64,000 nt of DNA from positions 30,347,723 through 30,411,722 of the forward strand of contig CM018050.1 of NCBI GenBank assembly GCA_008638375.1, read 5' to 3'. The position numbers and the translations under genes are program-made. The DNA is from Nyssa sinensis (Eukaryota > Streptophyta > Magnoliopsida > Cornales > Nyssaceae). This document shows, piece by piece, positions 1-12,553 of the stretch. Under the pieces are notes generated by a model. The model saw nothing but the letters and a program-made list of their open reading frames with translations, searched no databases and had not been told where the DNA came from. Position 1 is the first letter of the stretch; each line of letters opens with the position of its first letter.

Positions 1-137
1 AGAAGTTTCTCAGGATGCTTTAAATGATTTTGATAGGACTTGTTGTTTTGCTTAATTTCAATGCCGTGATTGACCCGGCTGCAGACTTAGCGGAGCCCTA
101 AACCATTTATAATCTCACCTACTACCCCTATCTGTCT

Positions 138-141
<4 letters not shown>

Positions 142-177
<36 letters not shown>

Positions 178-178
178 G
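142..178. repeat. (TA)n/(CA)n microsatellite before the glucanase gene
   Basis: An alternating TA run passes into CA/CG dinucleotides and ends about 33 bases before the glucanase start codon. It lies where a TATA box would be expected, so the run may itself serve as the TATA element or vary promoter spacing. That role is inferred. Confidence 0.85.
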
Positions 179-210
179 CGCACACAGCTTCTGTTTATTC
201 TTCAATCTTC

Positions 211-292
211 ATGGCTGCTAGAAGTCGTTCCATTGCTGTATTGCTTCTAGCTGCGTTGCTTATGGCTACCCTAAACTTTGCAGGTCTCTGTT

Positions 293-353
<61 letters not shown>

Positions 354-1643
354 TAGTAGTGAGTAATTACTTGTATCTCTGTTGATGTCACATATTTTCA
401 CTCAAAACATTCGTTTTGGGACACTGGAATTACCAAAATAGGTCAATTGTTGCATTGCAAGGGGCTGTGCTTCAATTAATTTTATTACTTATTTAGGAAT
501 TCAAATAATTTTTTTCATTCAATTAATTTTAAATCCATCTGGAACAACTTTTTCCTATTTAGGTCAGAAAAAAATGCAGTGTTATGAGCAATTTGATGAA
601 GAAATTCAAATTCAGAGACATTTGAAGTTCAAATACATGTTCAATCTAATGCAGGTGCCCAAATAGGAGCCTGCTATGGAATGTTGGGCAATAATTTACC
701 ATCCCCACCAGAAGTGGTGGCACTTTACAACCAGAATAACATCCAGAGAATGCGAATCTACGGCCCACACCAAGCAACTCTGCAAGCCCTTAGAGGCTCC
801 AACATTGAAATCATGCTAGGAGTCCCAAATGAGGACATCCAAAGCCTTGCTTCCAGCCAAGACACTGCAATTTTATGGGTCCAAAACAATGTAAGAAGCT
901 ACCCCACTGTCAGATTCAGGTACATCGCGGTTGGCAATGAAGTTAGTCCTTTAAGTGGTGCAACATCTCCGAATGCACAATTTCTACTCCCCGCCATGCA
1001 AAACGTTTACAATGCAATTTCTGCGGCCGGTCTTGGCAACCAAATTAAAGTTTCCACTGCCATTGACACTAGCTTCTTTGGGAACTCATATCCTCCATCA
1101 GTAGGGTCTTTCAGGCCCGGAATTCAATCATTTCTCGGTCCCATCATTGAGTTTTTAGCAGACAATCGTGCTCCGTTGCTCCTCAACTCTTACCCATATT
1201 TTAGCTACATTGGTAACCCCGAAAGCATCAGTCTTGATTATGCACTTTTTAGAGCTCCTGGAGTGGTAGTTCAAGATGGCCAATTTGGGTACCGGAGCCT
1301 TTTCGATGCTATCCTAGATGTTGGTTACTCGGCACTTGAAAAGGCTGGCGTTGCTTCCATGGAAATTGTGGTTTCAGAGACTGGTTGGCCTTCGGCTGGT
1401 GGAGCTGCAGCAACTATTGATAATGCAAGGACTTACGTTACAAATTTGATTGAACATGTGAAGGGAGGGACCCCTAAAAGGCCTGGCAGGCCTATTGAAA
1501 GTTATATTTTTGCTATGTTTGATGAGAATCAAAAGAGTCCAGAATCTGAGAAGCATTGGGGGCTCTTTTTCCCCAATAAACAACCCAAATATCGAATTAG
1601 TTCCAATTTTGGATGGTCCTATTCTTATGTATTACAATGTTAA
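211..1643 (+). CDS. Glucan endo-1,3-beta-glucosidase (GH17)
   Basis: Two exons, 211-283 and 655-1643, joined across a GT-AG intron in phase 1, give 353 aa. The enzyme hydrolyses internal beta-1,3-glucosidic bonds of callose or fungal glucans and is secreted or vacuolar. Exon 1 encodes a hydrophobic signal peptide (about residues 1-26), and the mature protein would begin near Q27 with the usual QIGxCYGM start. The GH17 barrel follows. The proton donor is E120 in VGNE and the nucleophile is E266 in ETGWPSAG. The C-terminal motif with [10 protein letters not shown] is also present. No C-terminal X8/CBM43 domain or GPI signal is seen, so it resembles the short pathogenesis-related type. The first ATG is chosen because it alone supplies the signal peptide. 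The intron just after the signal peptide is typical of the family. It carries a TC/AC microsatellite. A broken relative lies at 42986-45605. Confidence 0.95.
291..346. repeat. (TC)n(AC)n compound microsatellite in glucanase intron 1
   Basis: A run of TC dinucleotides switches to AC dinucleotides within the intron, a few bases after the 5' splice site. A length-variable pyrimidine tract this close to the donor could affect splicing, but that is speculative. Confidence 0.9.
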
Positions 1644-2999
1644 TTAAGGGTTACTTTGTTCACTGGCAGAAGCAGAGAGTGGCTAAATGATAAAAAGGTT
1701 TTGAATCGTCTCGTTCCATGCTTGGGTTCAAGTCTTATTGCTCACGGAAGTATTAAGGTAACTTTCACTCTATTGAATTTGTTATCATTGAACTAACCCA
1801 AAAATTCGTTAGGGCTTGAAATGTTATATGCTTAACCCAGTCTAGCCTAAACTTTTAAAATTGAGTTCCAGCCTGATCCCAATTTGAACTTTGGGCAGCC
1901 CATAGCCTTTTCTTCTCTAATGCAAGGCCTTAAATTCAAATTCAAATTCAAGTACAAAATTATTTTCTAACAAATGTAGATAAATCTCCCCAATTTTGAA
2001 AATTAAATATTCAATTTTGGGAGTTTTCAAATCAAGCATTCCACAACTTGGACATTTAAGAGCAAGGACAGGACAGAGACTTTGAGAGGACTCTGCCTGC
2101 ATAAAAGAAGAATTGGAGTAACTAACATGGTATCTTAGAAGGTATTTTTTTTTTAATAAGACAAAAAAAAAAAGAGTATAAAACACTTGTGTCGGCGTTT
2201 TCCTGCATTTATATGCAGTATTGATATAGAGAGAGAAATATTAGCGTCAATTGTAAGTGTCTGACACGTGTTATACATGCACGCGTGTAAAATGCACATG
2301 CTAATCAGATCGCGAGTTTAGCATTCATTTTGATATAGATATAACATACATTTAGTGCGATGGAATGAATTCATTCCTTATTCTTATTTAAAAATAATTT
2401 CAAGCATTTCTTTGACCTAGATGAATAATATTTATTTTCTTTTATGTTATTTTTATTCTATTTTCTATTTTATTCAATGAAATAATACATTCCTACGTAT
2501 CAAATATAGCCTTAAAAGATCCATATCATCTATTGCAATTCTTATTGTTTCTTTTAAAACATTGTATTTTGTAGAAAATTATTGTCTTCTATTTTAAAAA
2601 TATATCGCCTATCTTCACGTATAATGCCTAGAAATTACTTTTGCACGACGAGGGAGAACTTGCATGTAATTAAGTGTTATAGGATTTATTGTGAAAATCA
2701 GACAGACTGAGAATATTTATCATAGTCTCCCATGCATCAAAGTGATTAAAAATTAGTTTCAAAAGTTCAGATTATGCTCCAATTATTCTACTTTACTCAA
2801 TACTGGATTCTATTTCACCGATTGTTTTCACGTTTTATCATAATTTTGTCAGTGTACAGTGAGTTGCTTAGATTTTTTCTACTACTTTTCGTCATTTAGT
2901 CAATTAAGTATAAACTCGATTTCAGCAACATTGGACTATTATACTTCAGTTAACCATTAAATCACCTACGATTTTCACAACATCTGTTCAAACGAACCT
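1644..2999. other. Intergenic, with a possible SINE-like tRNA remnant
   Basis: No coding region is supported. At about 1678-1750 a segment resembles a tRNA-derived head: a TGGCTAAATGAT block (A-box-like), then GGGTTCAAGTC (B-box-like) about 45 bases later. This suggests a SINE fragment next to the glucanase 3' end. No poly-A tail or target duplication was found, so the assignment is weak. The rest is A+T-rich sequence without recognisable features. Confidence 0.3.
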
Positions 3000-3905
3000 A
3001 GATTCATTTGCACGAATATTCTAACGGCTATTTCGTGTGCTTTGACAAAAATTCGTTTGATTTTTGGTTCGCACAAATTTTTCAAAACTTCATTCGTTCG
3101 ATGTTGGTTCAAACCAACAATTCAACACAAATTCCAATAGGTGTTTCAAATTGATTTGTTCGATCATTCATTCGAACGAATCAAGGTCCATTTATTCAAA
3201 CGAATTGTCGCGAAATTGACAGTTTCCTATTCTGATTCTAACATTGATTTGTGGGTTTCCAAAACCTTAATATATAAGGATTTGATCACGATTTTGAAAT
3301 AGGACTTTTGGCGGTAACAACATAGTTTTCTATCTTCTTCCAAAAGGATTTCTCTTTGCCCAAGAACTTTGAAAGTCTTCTTCAACAACGTTTTTGAAGT
3401 ACAAGTTTGCGTAATCGACGAAATTTAAGATTATGTGGAGTTCGCAATTATGTTAAGAATTTGCCATTCAAGGATTTTGAAGCGGCAGATTTGCTTGGAG
3501 AGTACTAAAAGTTTCGAGTTCGAGAAGATTTAGATCATCAACAAAGCTTGAAAGACTAAGTCAAAGTTTATACAGAAGCTATAATTATCAAACCTCTTCT
3601 AGTGAATTCATATATAAATCAGCGCACCAAAATTTTTCAAAACAAATACAATTTATCTATAGCGATTTTCTCGCCTAACAAATTCGATGCACTATCTCTA
3701 TCTTTTATTATTACTCTTTAATATTGCCATAGTTTAAATGATTGCATGCCACTAAATTTGATTGCACCCACCTAAAACTTTAATCCTCACATAATTTAAG
3801 TAATAACTTTATTCTTGTTGAAGCAAATTAAAATTGGACAAAATAACTTTGATTTACTATATAAACCTATTCACTCCCTCGAGGTCTAATATTTGACATT
3901 TAGAT
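3000..3905 (+). mobile_element. Possible decayed LTR remnant
   Basis: The segment is rich in short TTCGTTCGAA-type words. It has a TATA-like AATATATAAGGA near 3270 and a stretch near 3868-3885 (CTATTCACTCCCTCGAGG) resembling text found near the inner edge of many plant LTRs. No terminal repeats or TSD could be defined, and no protein is coded. The call rests on general resemblance only. Confidence 0.25.
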
Positions 3906-4834
3906 ATGCATTGAGCCTTTCAAAAAGCCTTAAGAATATTTGGAGCACATGGAAATAGTGCCGTGTTGAAGGAAATATTATCCCATAATTCTCCATCTCC
4001 TAGCATTAGAGCACAATCAAGCTAGCAGCACACTTAGAACACCTTATCCTACTGCAATGATTTAAACTCCACTCCAATACTATTTTCCATTCTAACGAAC
4101 AGAGTAAAAATTATCTAATACACAGGAACATTAATAATCACAATCTGGCACTCAATAGTCCCCAGACTATGGAAATAAAGGAGTTAGGAATTCTTCCATT
4201 GTTTGGCAGGGAAGAAAATGGATAAAGAACAAAAGAAGAAAGATCATCAATGTTTTTAGTAACAAATATGACCTATGGCTAACAAGCTGCATGCTTCTCT
4301 AAGTGATCAATAAGGGCACCTGTAATTCTACTTGTGAAAAATAATTGTTACAATACTCACTGAAATTGATAAATGATTCTTCTCAACAAAAGCTACACTG
4401 GTGCTTCTGCCAGAGTGTTTTCCATGATAACATCCAAAAAATAAAGATCAAAACCCCATTGCCTTGGCAAATTAAGGTTGAAAAGAACTCAGAATGAGTT
4501 TACCCAGAAAGCTAATGCTACTGTCAAAGCAGCATTGACAATTGTCACAAGAATACCTTATACTGCTCTGCAATTGTTTAATACAATCAAATAAGAGACT
4601 GCACATATTGAATGCAACAAATTTCAATCACTATAATCTAGATCTTCTATAATTCATAAACAAGGGTCCCCTCTCAATGACTGGTAGTTTTCCTTTCTAT
4701 ATTTTTTTTCCTTAAAATTCTCAACAGCTGAAAATTAGTGCATCTACTTCACCAAACTAGTAATATATGATGAGATGAATAACTAAAATTAGTCTAAAAG
4801 TGCAGTGGTACAAAATATTTTGAGAATCAAGGTA
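3906..4834. other. Intergenic stretch, nothing recognised
   Basis: No open frame with family resemblance, no RNA gene and no terminal repeats were seen. It lies beyond the 3' end of the WG/GW protein gene and may include part of its downstream flank. Confidence 0.5.
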
Positions 4835-5040
4835 ATAATCATAGCACTTGATGTGAATTGAAAGACTAATCAGCTGGAAATAGAACAATCCAGATTCAAA
4901 AAGAGAACAAAACCTGCTAGGGGAAAATTTTGCAACAATCTTAGCACTTGATGTGAATTGAAAGACTAACTGGAAATAGAATAATCCGGATCCAAACAAA
5001 AATATAAGGTTTTTTCTTAACCTGCTAGGGGAAATTTTTA
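4835..5040. repeat. Imperfect direct duplication of about 100 bp
   Basis: Two adjacent copies share blocks beginning AGCACTTGATGTGAATTG (near 4843 and 4942) and ending CCTGCTAGGGGAAA (near 4912 and 5021). The second copy carries a short insertion before its last block. The repeat is in the 3' flank of the minus-strand gene ending at 5307. Confidence 0.8.
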
Positions 5041-5306
5041 CTTACATCAATATTTAATTAAATCAATATATGTACAGATGGAAACCAAAAGTACTAGCAA
5101 ACAATAAACAAACATATCAACAAATAATAAATCCTCCTCCAATATCACAAAACATATTCAAAATCTCGGAGGAGTCAAGTCTTCGGAAACAAACTGCAAA
5201 AATGCAACATAACAAACAGTACTGAGTTTGGTGTTATGTACCTTACTTTCCAATGCACTACAAAAGTATATAGAATGACATGGACGACATATTATTTACT
5301 TTAAAT

Positions 5307-7265
5307 TCAAGAAACAGGTTTCTCCCAGCTCCACGGATTTCCTGCTTTGGCTGATCCGTGATGGCTGACTGGACCACACGAATCCATCAAGTTCCACTGC
5401 CTTGAAGAGGGCCTTTTATCTGTAAATGGTTGTTCGTAAACAAAATTTTCCCTCTTCCTCCCCTTTGCATTCCTCCATTCCCGATCCATCTGACGGTCAT
5501 CGCCATGAAACCTCGAGGTTTTGTACCTTGACATGTACCTACGAGTGCCATCTCTGTTCCTGTTGTTGACATCCCATGTTCCCCAACCACCATCAGTACC
5601 TCTATTTTTCAAATTTTCAGACTCATAATTATTATTCTCCCACTGATTCCAACCCCAGGAATTATTCCATCCATCTCCCCATCCACCACCTTTCATGACC
5701 CCATTTCCCTGATTCTCACTCCATGGATTACCACAAACATCTCCCCACCCATTCTCTCTCACAGCTGCATCTCCCCATCCACTCTCTCTCACAGCTCCTT
5801 CACCGTGAGAAACATTATGCTCCCATGGATTCTCATTATTACCTAAAGATGAGTTGCACACCTGTTTTACATCCTCTTCAGCTTCTCCCCAGCCAGTGCA
5901 AGAGAATTGATTCCAGAGAAGAGGTTGATCAAGAATCACAACCTTCTCATCTTTTTCCACTCCATCAGGAACCACAAAATCACGTTCCAAGTCCAATAAC
6001 AACTCAGGATCAATGCTTGAATTCCAATCTATTTCGTCAATATAAATGTTTGGATCAGGCACTGATATGTCACAGGGAAGGCCATTTATCTCTGCCCAGT
6101 ACCGGTTCTTAGCATTCTGAAATGCCTCTTCGCCAGCAGAGTCATTCCATTTTACCACATTGTCATAAAGGTGCATAATCTTCTTGGTTTCCAAGAGCTT
6201 TCGCCACGGAACTGAACCAACCAATGTGCAGAACTTCTTCTCCCATGAAGGCACAGTTGGCTGCCAACTACCTGGAGAAAAAATGGAAATTAACAGAAGC
6301 GACATGTGAAATAAGTCCTACAATGTTTTCTTAATGCAGAACAAGGAAATGATAGGATATTTATCCGGTAGAGCGGTCAAAAATGATGAATGCAATGGGC
6401 ACTATACAAATGAGAGCCAGTTCCATGTTTACACATGTTCAGTCATGATCTTTTGAAGTTCCAACCATTCTTCTGCCACATTCCTCATTTATTCCCGGAT
6501 AGTCCTTGTGCCAATTGAATAGTCTAATTCAAAAGTACTTACACATGCCACAAGATTTTGGGCATTTTAAAATTTGTTCTCATATGTTTCCAATAATTAT
6601 AAAGGACCAAAAATAGGAAAATGCCACTGGGGGCTTCTCAGTATCCAAGCAAGGGTTAAGTATTAACAACATCACAGTAAAGTTTGCAAAACACACGTGA
6701 TCCCAAAACTTACATTCTTGGGAAACCTCGGTTATAACATTTAAAAAAAAAATTACAAATGTCAACTTCAGTTTCCCAATTTTGAGAAACTAATCAATCA
6801 CCATACAACATTACAACGAAGGAAACTCATAAACCCACTTCCTCAAAGAAGTTAATGATTGATAGCACAACTGGAATGTATATAAAGAAGAACCTCAACC
6901 ATTGTCAAATAACGCCATGGTCACCTGAGATGAATAAAAAGTGTAGCACGGGACAACAAACCACAAATATATCCAATTTAATCACCATAAACCATAAACA
7001 AACATCAAACCCTAACAGCAGAAATCATAATTTTTTTTTTGTAGAACTCCCTTTCACACTCAAGCTTATTGAACCCTAAACCTCAAAAAACTCTCAACAA
7101 AGAAAAATATTTATCATCATCACACAAGCTCAAAATCCAAGAAACCCCATTCTTCTACCAAAACCCATCAATAAGAAACAATTCTTCAAGAAAATTATAA
7201 ACAACATAATCATCAAACCTGAAGAATGCAAACTTAAAATAAAAAGAACAATTAAAAAACAGAAA

Positions 7266-7299
<34 letters not shown>

Positions 7300-7417
7300 A
7301 ACAATTTAAAAAAACAAAAATATACATACCAAGAGGTGGCTTTCTGTTCTGTGATCTTGTCCATGTAACTTCTTGATTATAATTATCACCCTTGTGTCTT
7401 CTCCAACTATCCATCAT
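5307..7417 (-). CDS. Plant-specific WG/GW-repeat protein
   Basis: Two minus-strand exons, 7417-7330 and 6271-5307, join in phase 1 through GT-AG and give 350 aa. The ATG at 7417-7415 is chosen because the open frame and the conserved-looking first exon start there. Residues 1 to about 150 look like a folded plant domain with motifs SWQPTVPSWEKKFC, VPWRKLLE and AKNRYWAEINGLPCD. From about 150 to 265 the chain is low-complexity, rich in G, W, N and E, with GWGE, repeated GWGD, WGWNQW and GWGTW units. The tail is basic and ends in NPWSWEKP. Clustered WG/GW pairs in disordered sequence are the hallmark of AGO-hook platforms such as NRPE1, SPT5L and NERD, so Argonaute binding is a reasonable inference but unproven. 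I do not recognise a named function. The single long intron holds a (TA)n run near its 5' end. Confidence 0.85.
7266..7298. repeat. (TA)n microsatellite in intron 1 of the WG/GW gene
   Basis: A TA dinucleotide run lies about 30 bases inside the intron from the 5' splice site at 7330. Confidence 0.9.
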
Positions 7418-7851
7418 CACAATTTAAAATCAAACAAACCCAAAAGAAATTTAAGGGAAAAAAACCCAGAAATTTAAAACAAAACAACGTTTTAAAATTC
7501 AAACAAAAAATCAATAACATCAAAGATGGGTTTTCCAATTTTGGCTCAAAGTTTGGATCAGAATATCAAAACCAAGACAAAAATTGCAATTACACAAAAA
7601 GGAAAACACGGTTTCAGAAACGGTTCGGTAAAAAATAAATCAAAAAAATTAACAGAAAACAACAGTTCTCTCGACGAAATTCGAAGATGAGTTTGTGAAA
7701 TTCTAGTCAGAGAATCGATCAGAAGCTCGAAATGTTTTGATCGGCGAAAAATTTCCGGAATCGAGCGTGATCAACAAAAGGAAACTCCAACAGTTGGAAA
7801 CGTCTTGAGCGTTGTTTAAGGAGAAAAATACAAGCCGCTATTGTGGTTTCC

Positions 7852-7864
7852 TTTATTTATAGCC
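7852..7864 (-). promoter_or_regulatory. TATA box of the WG/GW protein gene
   Basis: On the minus strand the sequence reads CTATAAATAAAGG, a good plant TATA box. It would place transcription start near 7825-7830 and give a 5' leader of about 410 bases before the ATG at 7417. The leader region has the A- and C-rich composition common in plant leaders. Confidence 0.6.
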
Positions 7865-8036
7865 CCCTGTTTCCTACTAAATTACAGAGTCGAGTTCATC
7901 CCCTTTAATCAGTACACAACCGGGATGTAGCCGTCTTTCCACGCTTTGATTGAGCGCGTGTATGGCGTCGGGTGTGTATGACGTCATAAGTAAAAAAAAA
8001 TAATATAAAAAATTTATTCCACAATCCCTCTCACAC

Positions 8037-8196
8037 TCACGTGACTTCAAAAACATTTTGTGTGCGGACAATCTTGCTAACGTGGGAGAAGCCCAACTCG
8101 ATCGGCTGATGGTGTTAGATCTTCCTCTCAGTCAAGTGACACAAGCCCTATCTGCTGTTGATGTTGCTGGAGTGGCCTTCGTGAGGGGCACTTAGC
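8037..8196 (+). pseudogene. Possible LINE ribonuclease-H-like 3' fragment
   Basis: One plus-strand frame reads through a short peptide with CADNLANVGEAQ, resembling the last helix motif (AD-LAN-G) of the RNase H domain found at the end of plant LINE polyproteins. It ends in a stop at about 8195, followed by pyrimidine-rich sequence and a TA microsatellite, as in LINE 3' ends. It is very short, so the assignment is tentative. Confidence 0.35.
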
Positions 8197-10045
8197 CCCC
8201 CTTCTTTTCCTTTCCCTATCACCAAAAAAATATATATATATATATATATATTTGTGTGAAAACTAGCTTTATGTATTACACCAATAACATTTTGTTGGAA
8301 AATAATTCCACTAATGTCTTGGAAAGACTATTTTTTCACCAATGAGATGGGTTTGCAATGGACTATCTTCGCGAGACTCATTTCATACGAGGACACCGAA
8401 AGAACAAATGCATTAGACTTTTTCAATGCACTAAGGAAAATACGAATCTCATTTTATTATATATGCACGATGTTATTTTTGTATTTTTTAAATGTCAAAT
8501 ATTTTTCATAAATAATATCGTATTATTAATTTATTTTATAATCAAAACTATGACTAAAGTGTTGCTAAATTTTTAATAACTTAGGCTCGATTCCAAATAT
8601 TTTTAAATTTTATTATGACATACTATAAAAAAAATGACATCAAAGTAGTGATTACTTGAAGTAATATATTTGTAGTATATAATTTTGAATAATTGTATAA
8701 TACTTGCACTATCCTAAGTAGAAAATGTCTTTCTTATTTTACATGTATTCATCACAATTTATCTAATTGTTAGTTTTCTTGTAGGGCTTGTCCCCAAAAT
8801 ATGAATGCAAACAAAAAATGATGGCTCTGTTTTTTATTATTAGAATTGTTTTTACATGTGGGCCCATATTCTAAAGTAATTTTTCAATTTTGTATCAAAA
8901 ACTTGCTTGAATTGTTAATTTTACTAGTTTGTCCCAACAAAGCATATATAAAAAAAATCATATATGATAATTATTTTTAAACAACTTTTATTAAATAATC
9001 AAATATTTAGGATTGGGTCATATTCGAGTGATATAAATACTTATTTTCTATATAATTTATATAAGTTTAATTTTTATATAAATTTTTATTTTTTAATAAA
9101 ATAAACTAAACAACTAATTATTTCTTTCAATCAAATTAGCAAAATAGGTAACTATTATGTGATTTTTTTTATTTTTATTAAAAATCAAAATATATTTATA
9201 CTTATGTCTACTAAATTTGGTTGACCTTGTCAGCTAAAGTATTTGTTAAATGATTGTTGTCTTTGATTAAAAAAACTTATATGCTTAATAGATATTAAAA
9301 AAAACTCATTGTTAAAGTATTTGTTCAATTTTTTAATAGACTTCTTAAATGTAATTTAGCTGTATTTGGATAGGTGGTTCAACTTCTTTTTAGATATTTT
9401 AATATTTTAAAATAATTAAATAATTATTTATATTTTTTTTGAAATATTTATTCAAATATTTTCAAATTTAAAATAAATATATTAAAAAATATCAGTAATT
9501 AACTTTTTAAAAATATCTATTACTTAAACGTCAGTTTGCATTGCTTATTCAAACAAGTACTATTAAAAAAAATGATAAAAAAGCTAGAGCATTGGATCCT
9601 GACTTACACGCGCCCAAGCAGAGAGAGTGTGGGAATTGGAGGTTGTTTCCTTTATTTGCTAAGACTAGGTGTCAGAGTTTTAATGATGCACGTAATAAGC
9701 ACTAATAATTGACAGAAACACCCTTGTACGATGTATACGCTAACTCTATGTGTGGTAATTTAGCTAAAAACGTCGCCATTCGAGGAGACAGAAAGATACC
9801 TCCTGTGTGAACCTTTCAGTTGACGGATATGCCCTTATAACTACTTGAATCATCATTGACCAAGTCTGTGGACTAGCCGCAATTAAGTCAAAGATCACGG
9901 TTTACTTGGGATTCAACATAATTTAGAAAACGTGGAGAAATGCATCCTCCACGTGACAAGCATCCTCCACACAAAAGGAAAAATAATAATAGTTTAAAAT
10001 GTGAAACTTGTTTTTGTTGACCGTGATTTAAATTTGTTAGAAATA
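8197..10045. other. A+T-rich intergenic DNA, nothing recognised
   Basis: The stretch is very A+T-rich with a TA run at about 8229-8251. Short open frames near 8314-8576 have no family resemblance and unconvincing composition. A slightly less A+T-rich patch with CCACGTG words sits at 9590-9970. No terminal repeats were found. Confidence 0.5.
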
Positions 10046-10049
10046 TTAA

Positions 10050-11259
10050 GGTTTTGTTCGGATAGTTTCTGAGAGTTAGAGTTTTATGAAATTTTTTGAG
10101 AAGTATTTTAAAATAATTTCTTGAAATTTGAAACAATTGTTTGGATTGATTAATTTGAAAAAAGATAAAAAAAAAAAAGTAGGTTATTTTTTTAAAATAA
10201 GATTTTTAATTTCAAATTACTAGGATATGTATTTGAAATTAATTTTTTTTAAAAAAAATTTAGATTATCATATCGAAATATATTTTTATAATTTTTAAAA
10301 AATTAATTACAAAATCTTTTAAAATACTTTTCAAAAAATTTATCTAAATTACTATCAGGTAAACATCCAACATTGATCCATTGACAAGCCATTGATCTAA
10401 ATTTTTATCAGGTAAAATTTTATCTAAATTTTTATTTTTTAAAATTTAGATTATCATATCGAAATACATTTTTTTACTTTTAATTTCAAATTCGCTTGGG
10501 GTGAGTATTTATTTTTTAAATATATGAAATTTATATTTTTTATTATTTTATTATAATATTTTTTAAAAGTAAAAACTGCCCTCCTTTATTTGTTTAGATT
10601 TTAAAAAATAAATTTTTAATTTTAAAACGTGGGATACGCTATTGACAAACTATTAATTTTAATTTTTTTTACTATTTTATAATTTAGATTATCATATCCA
10701 AATACATTTTTACAATTTTTAAAAAATCAATATTTTGAAACAAATTATATCTGAATCACATTTTCACAATTTTTAATATTCTTAAAAAAATGTGTTTGGT
10801 TACGTTTTTACTGTATTTTCACAATTTTTAATATTCTTAAAAAATGTGATCTGAATTTAATAAATTTAATTAAATATGATATAAAAAATTTAATTTTATT
10901 CAAATTTAATAAAAATAACAAGATTTAACAAATTCGATTAATTAATATAACATATATTAATTATTAAATTATATAATATTTTTTAAAATTAAAGTTATAT
11001 ATCATAAGTTTGGCATATTATAAAATAATATTTTATATGTATAATATAAATTATAATATAATATTTTATAAATATAATATATATTAATATCATTGTCAAA
11101 TTAAATAAAATTTAATTTGATAATTAATTTCTTAGAATTTGAACCATTGTTTGAATTTAAGATTAAGTTTTAGATTTTATTTTTTTGTTGAGCTAAACAA
11201 ACAAGTTTTTAAAATATAAAATGAAAAAATCTGTTTTTAATTCATAACCAAACACAACC
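10050..11259. mobile_element. PIF/Harbinger-like non-autonomous element
   Basis: The left end begins GGTTTTGTTCGGATAG and the right end, read on the minus strand, begins GGTTGTGTTTGGTTATG, giving imperfect terminal inverted repeats of the Tourist/Harbinger type. Both ends are flanked by TTAA (10046-10049 and 11260-11263), consistent with the 3-bp TTA/TAA target duplication of this superfamily. The 1.2 kb body is A+T-rich and codes for nothing, with internal repetition of GTGTTTGGTTACG-like text near 10790. It may be two fused copies. Confidence 0.5.
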
Positions 11260-11909
11260 TTAAGATCTTTTAACTAATGTAGAAGACTAGAAGACTTTGC
11301 ATCACTCGTTCGAGGATAATCATTTATGCTTAAAAGGTATCCATGTATTCATATAGGGTTGGGGCATTATCATTAGTTGGTTCAATTAACGAGACTCGTC
11401 TAATGTGAATTATAGTATTCATATATTCACGAGTCTAATTAGCAGGACTCATTTAACGGGAATGTATGAAAACTAATATATGAATAATAGAGTATTATCT
11501 TTTGTTTAAATGTTAGAAGGGCTCATACTCACTTGTTTAAAAGGGTGTTCATTCATATACAAATTGTAACGGATCATAAAATTTAAATTTGGTTAAAGAT
11601 TCAAATCATATCCGAGAGTAAGTAATAATTAGTCAATTACAAAGTGCACTAACTAAGTTTACTATACAATTACTCACAGATCCAAGAAGGGACGAGTGAG
11701 GACCATGGTTTTCTCAAAATTTTGATATTGTAACTTTTATTATTGATTTTGTTAGATTATTTTAACAAAGTAGGACTTGATCTTCCCAATTTTTTATATA
11801 TATATTTATCTAAACTCTCTTAATTTTTAATACTTTCAATTTGTCCTCCCCTAACTAAAATTTATGGATCCATCACTGTATACAACCACACATCCTGCTC
11901 AGGAATGGG

Positions 11910-12553
11910 TAGGGTTGCAACTTGGGCGGGCCAATCTGAACCTAACCCAAGTCTGCTGCTCAAAATTTTTAGGGCTTGGGTTTCATTTTTAACATTTTGG
12001 ATTAGGCTTGGGCAAAAAAACTCAAGCCTAATCGAAATTAGGGTTGGATTTGGGTTGAGACTTTGAAAACTCAAACCCAATTCAATATTTTATATATTAT
12101 ATTTTTTATACTTTAATTATCCACCATTAGATTAATAATAATGTCTTACAAGAATTACTATTAAAAATTTTTATAATTTCAAAAACTTGTTGACCTTTAA
12201 TATTTTTTCAAAATTAAATTATGTTGAAAGAATTATTTTAATAATTTTTTATTTCTTTTAGAAGGAAGAATTAAGTGAAATTATTAGACTTTTTAGTGTA
12301 TAATCAAAATAGGAAAAATATAGTAATTTATTAAAGAAATCATGAATAAAATCTAAAAACTGGAATTAAAATCGAGTTCAGGTTGGGCTCGGGTTGAACC
12401 CGATACAACTGAATTTTAATTTGGGTCGGGCTCAGGTTGAATTATTCGGTTTCAAGGTCGGGTTTGGATAGGGCTCGGATTGACTATTTTAGAACTTGGG
12501 TTGGGCTTAGACATGATTCGACCTGAGCCCGACCCGCCCGAATTGCACCCCTA
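11910..12553. mobile_element. hAT-like MITE, 644 bp, with 8-bp TSD
   Basis: The left end reads TAGGGTTGCAACTTGGGCG. The right end on the minus strand reads TAGGGGTGCAATTCGGGCG. The element is bounded by GGAATGGG at 11902-11909 and again at 12554-12561, a perfect 8-bp target-site duplication typical of hAT elements. The interior holds repeated GGGTTGGGCTCGGG-like words and no transposase. The 45962-46479 and 57564-57630 elements share the TAGGGGTG terminus. Confidence 0.85.

Noticed and set aside
195..401. Minus-strand open frame with long CV and RE repeats
   Set aside because: It is a translation of the AC/TC microsatellite on the antisense strand of the glucanase gene.
5723..6112. 129-aa plus-strand open frame rich in H, S and L
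   Set aside because: It is the antisense shadow of the Trp/Gly-rich exon of the WG/GW protein.
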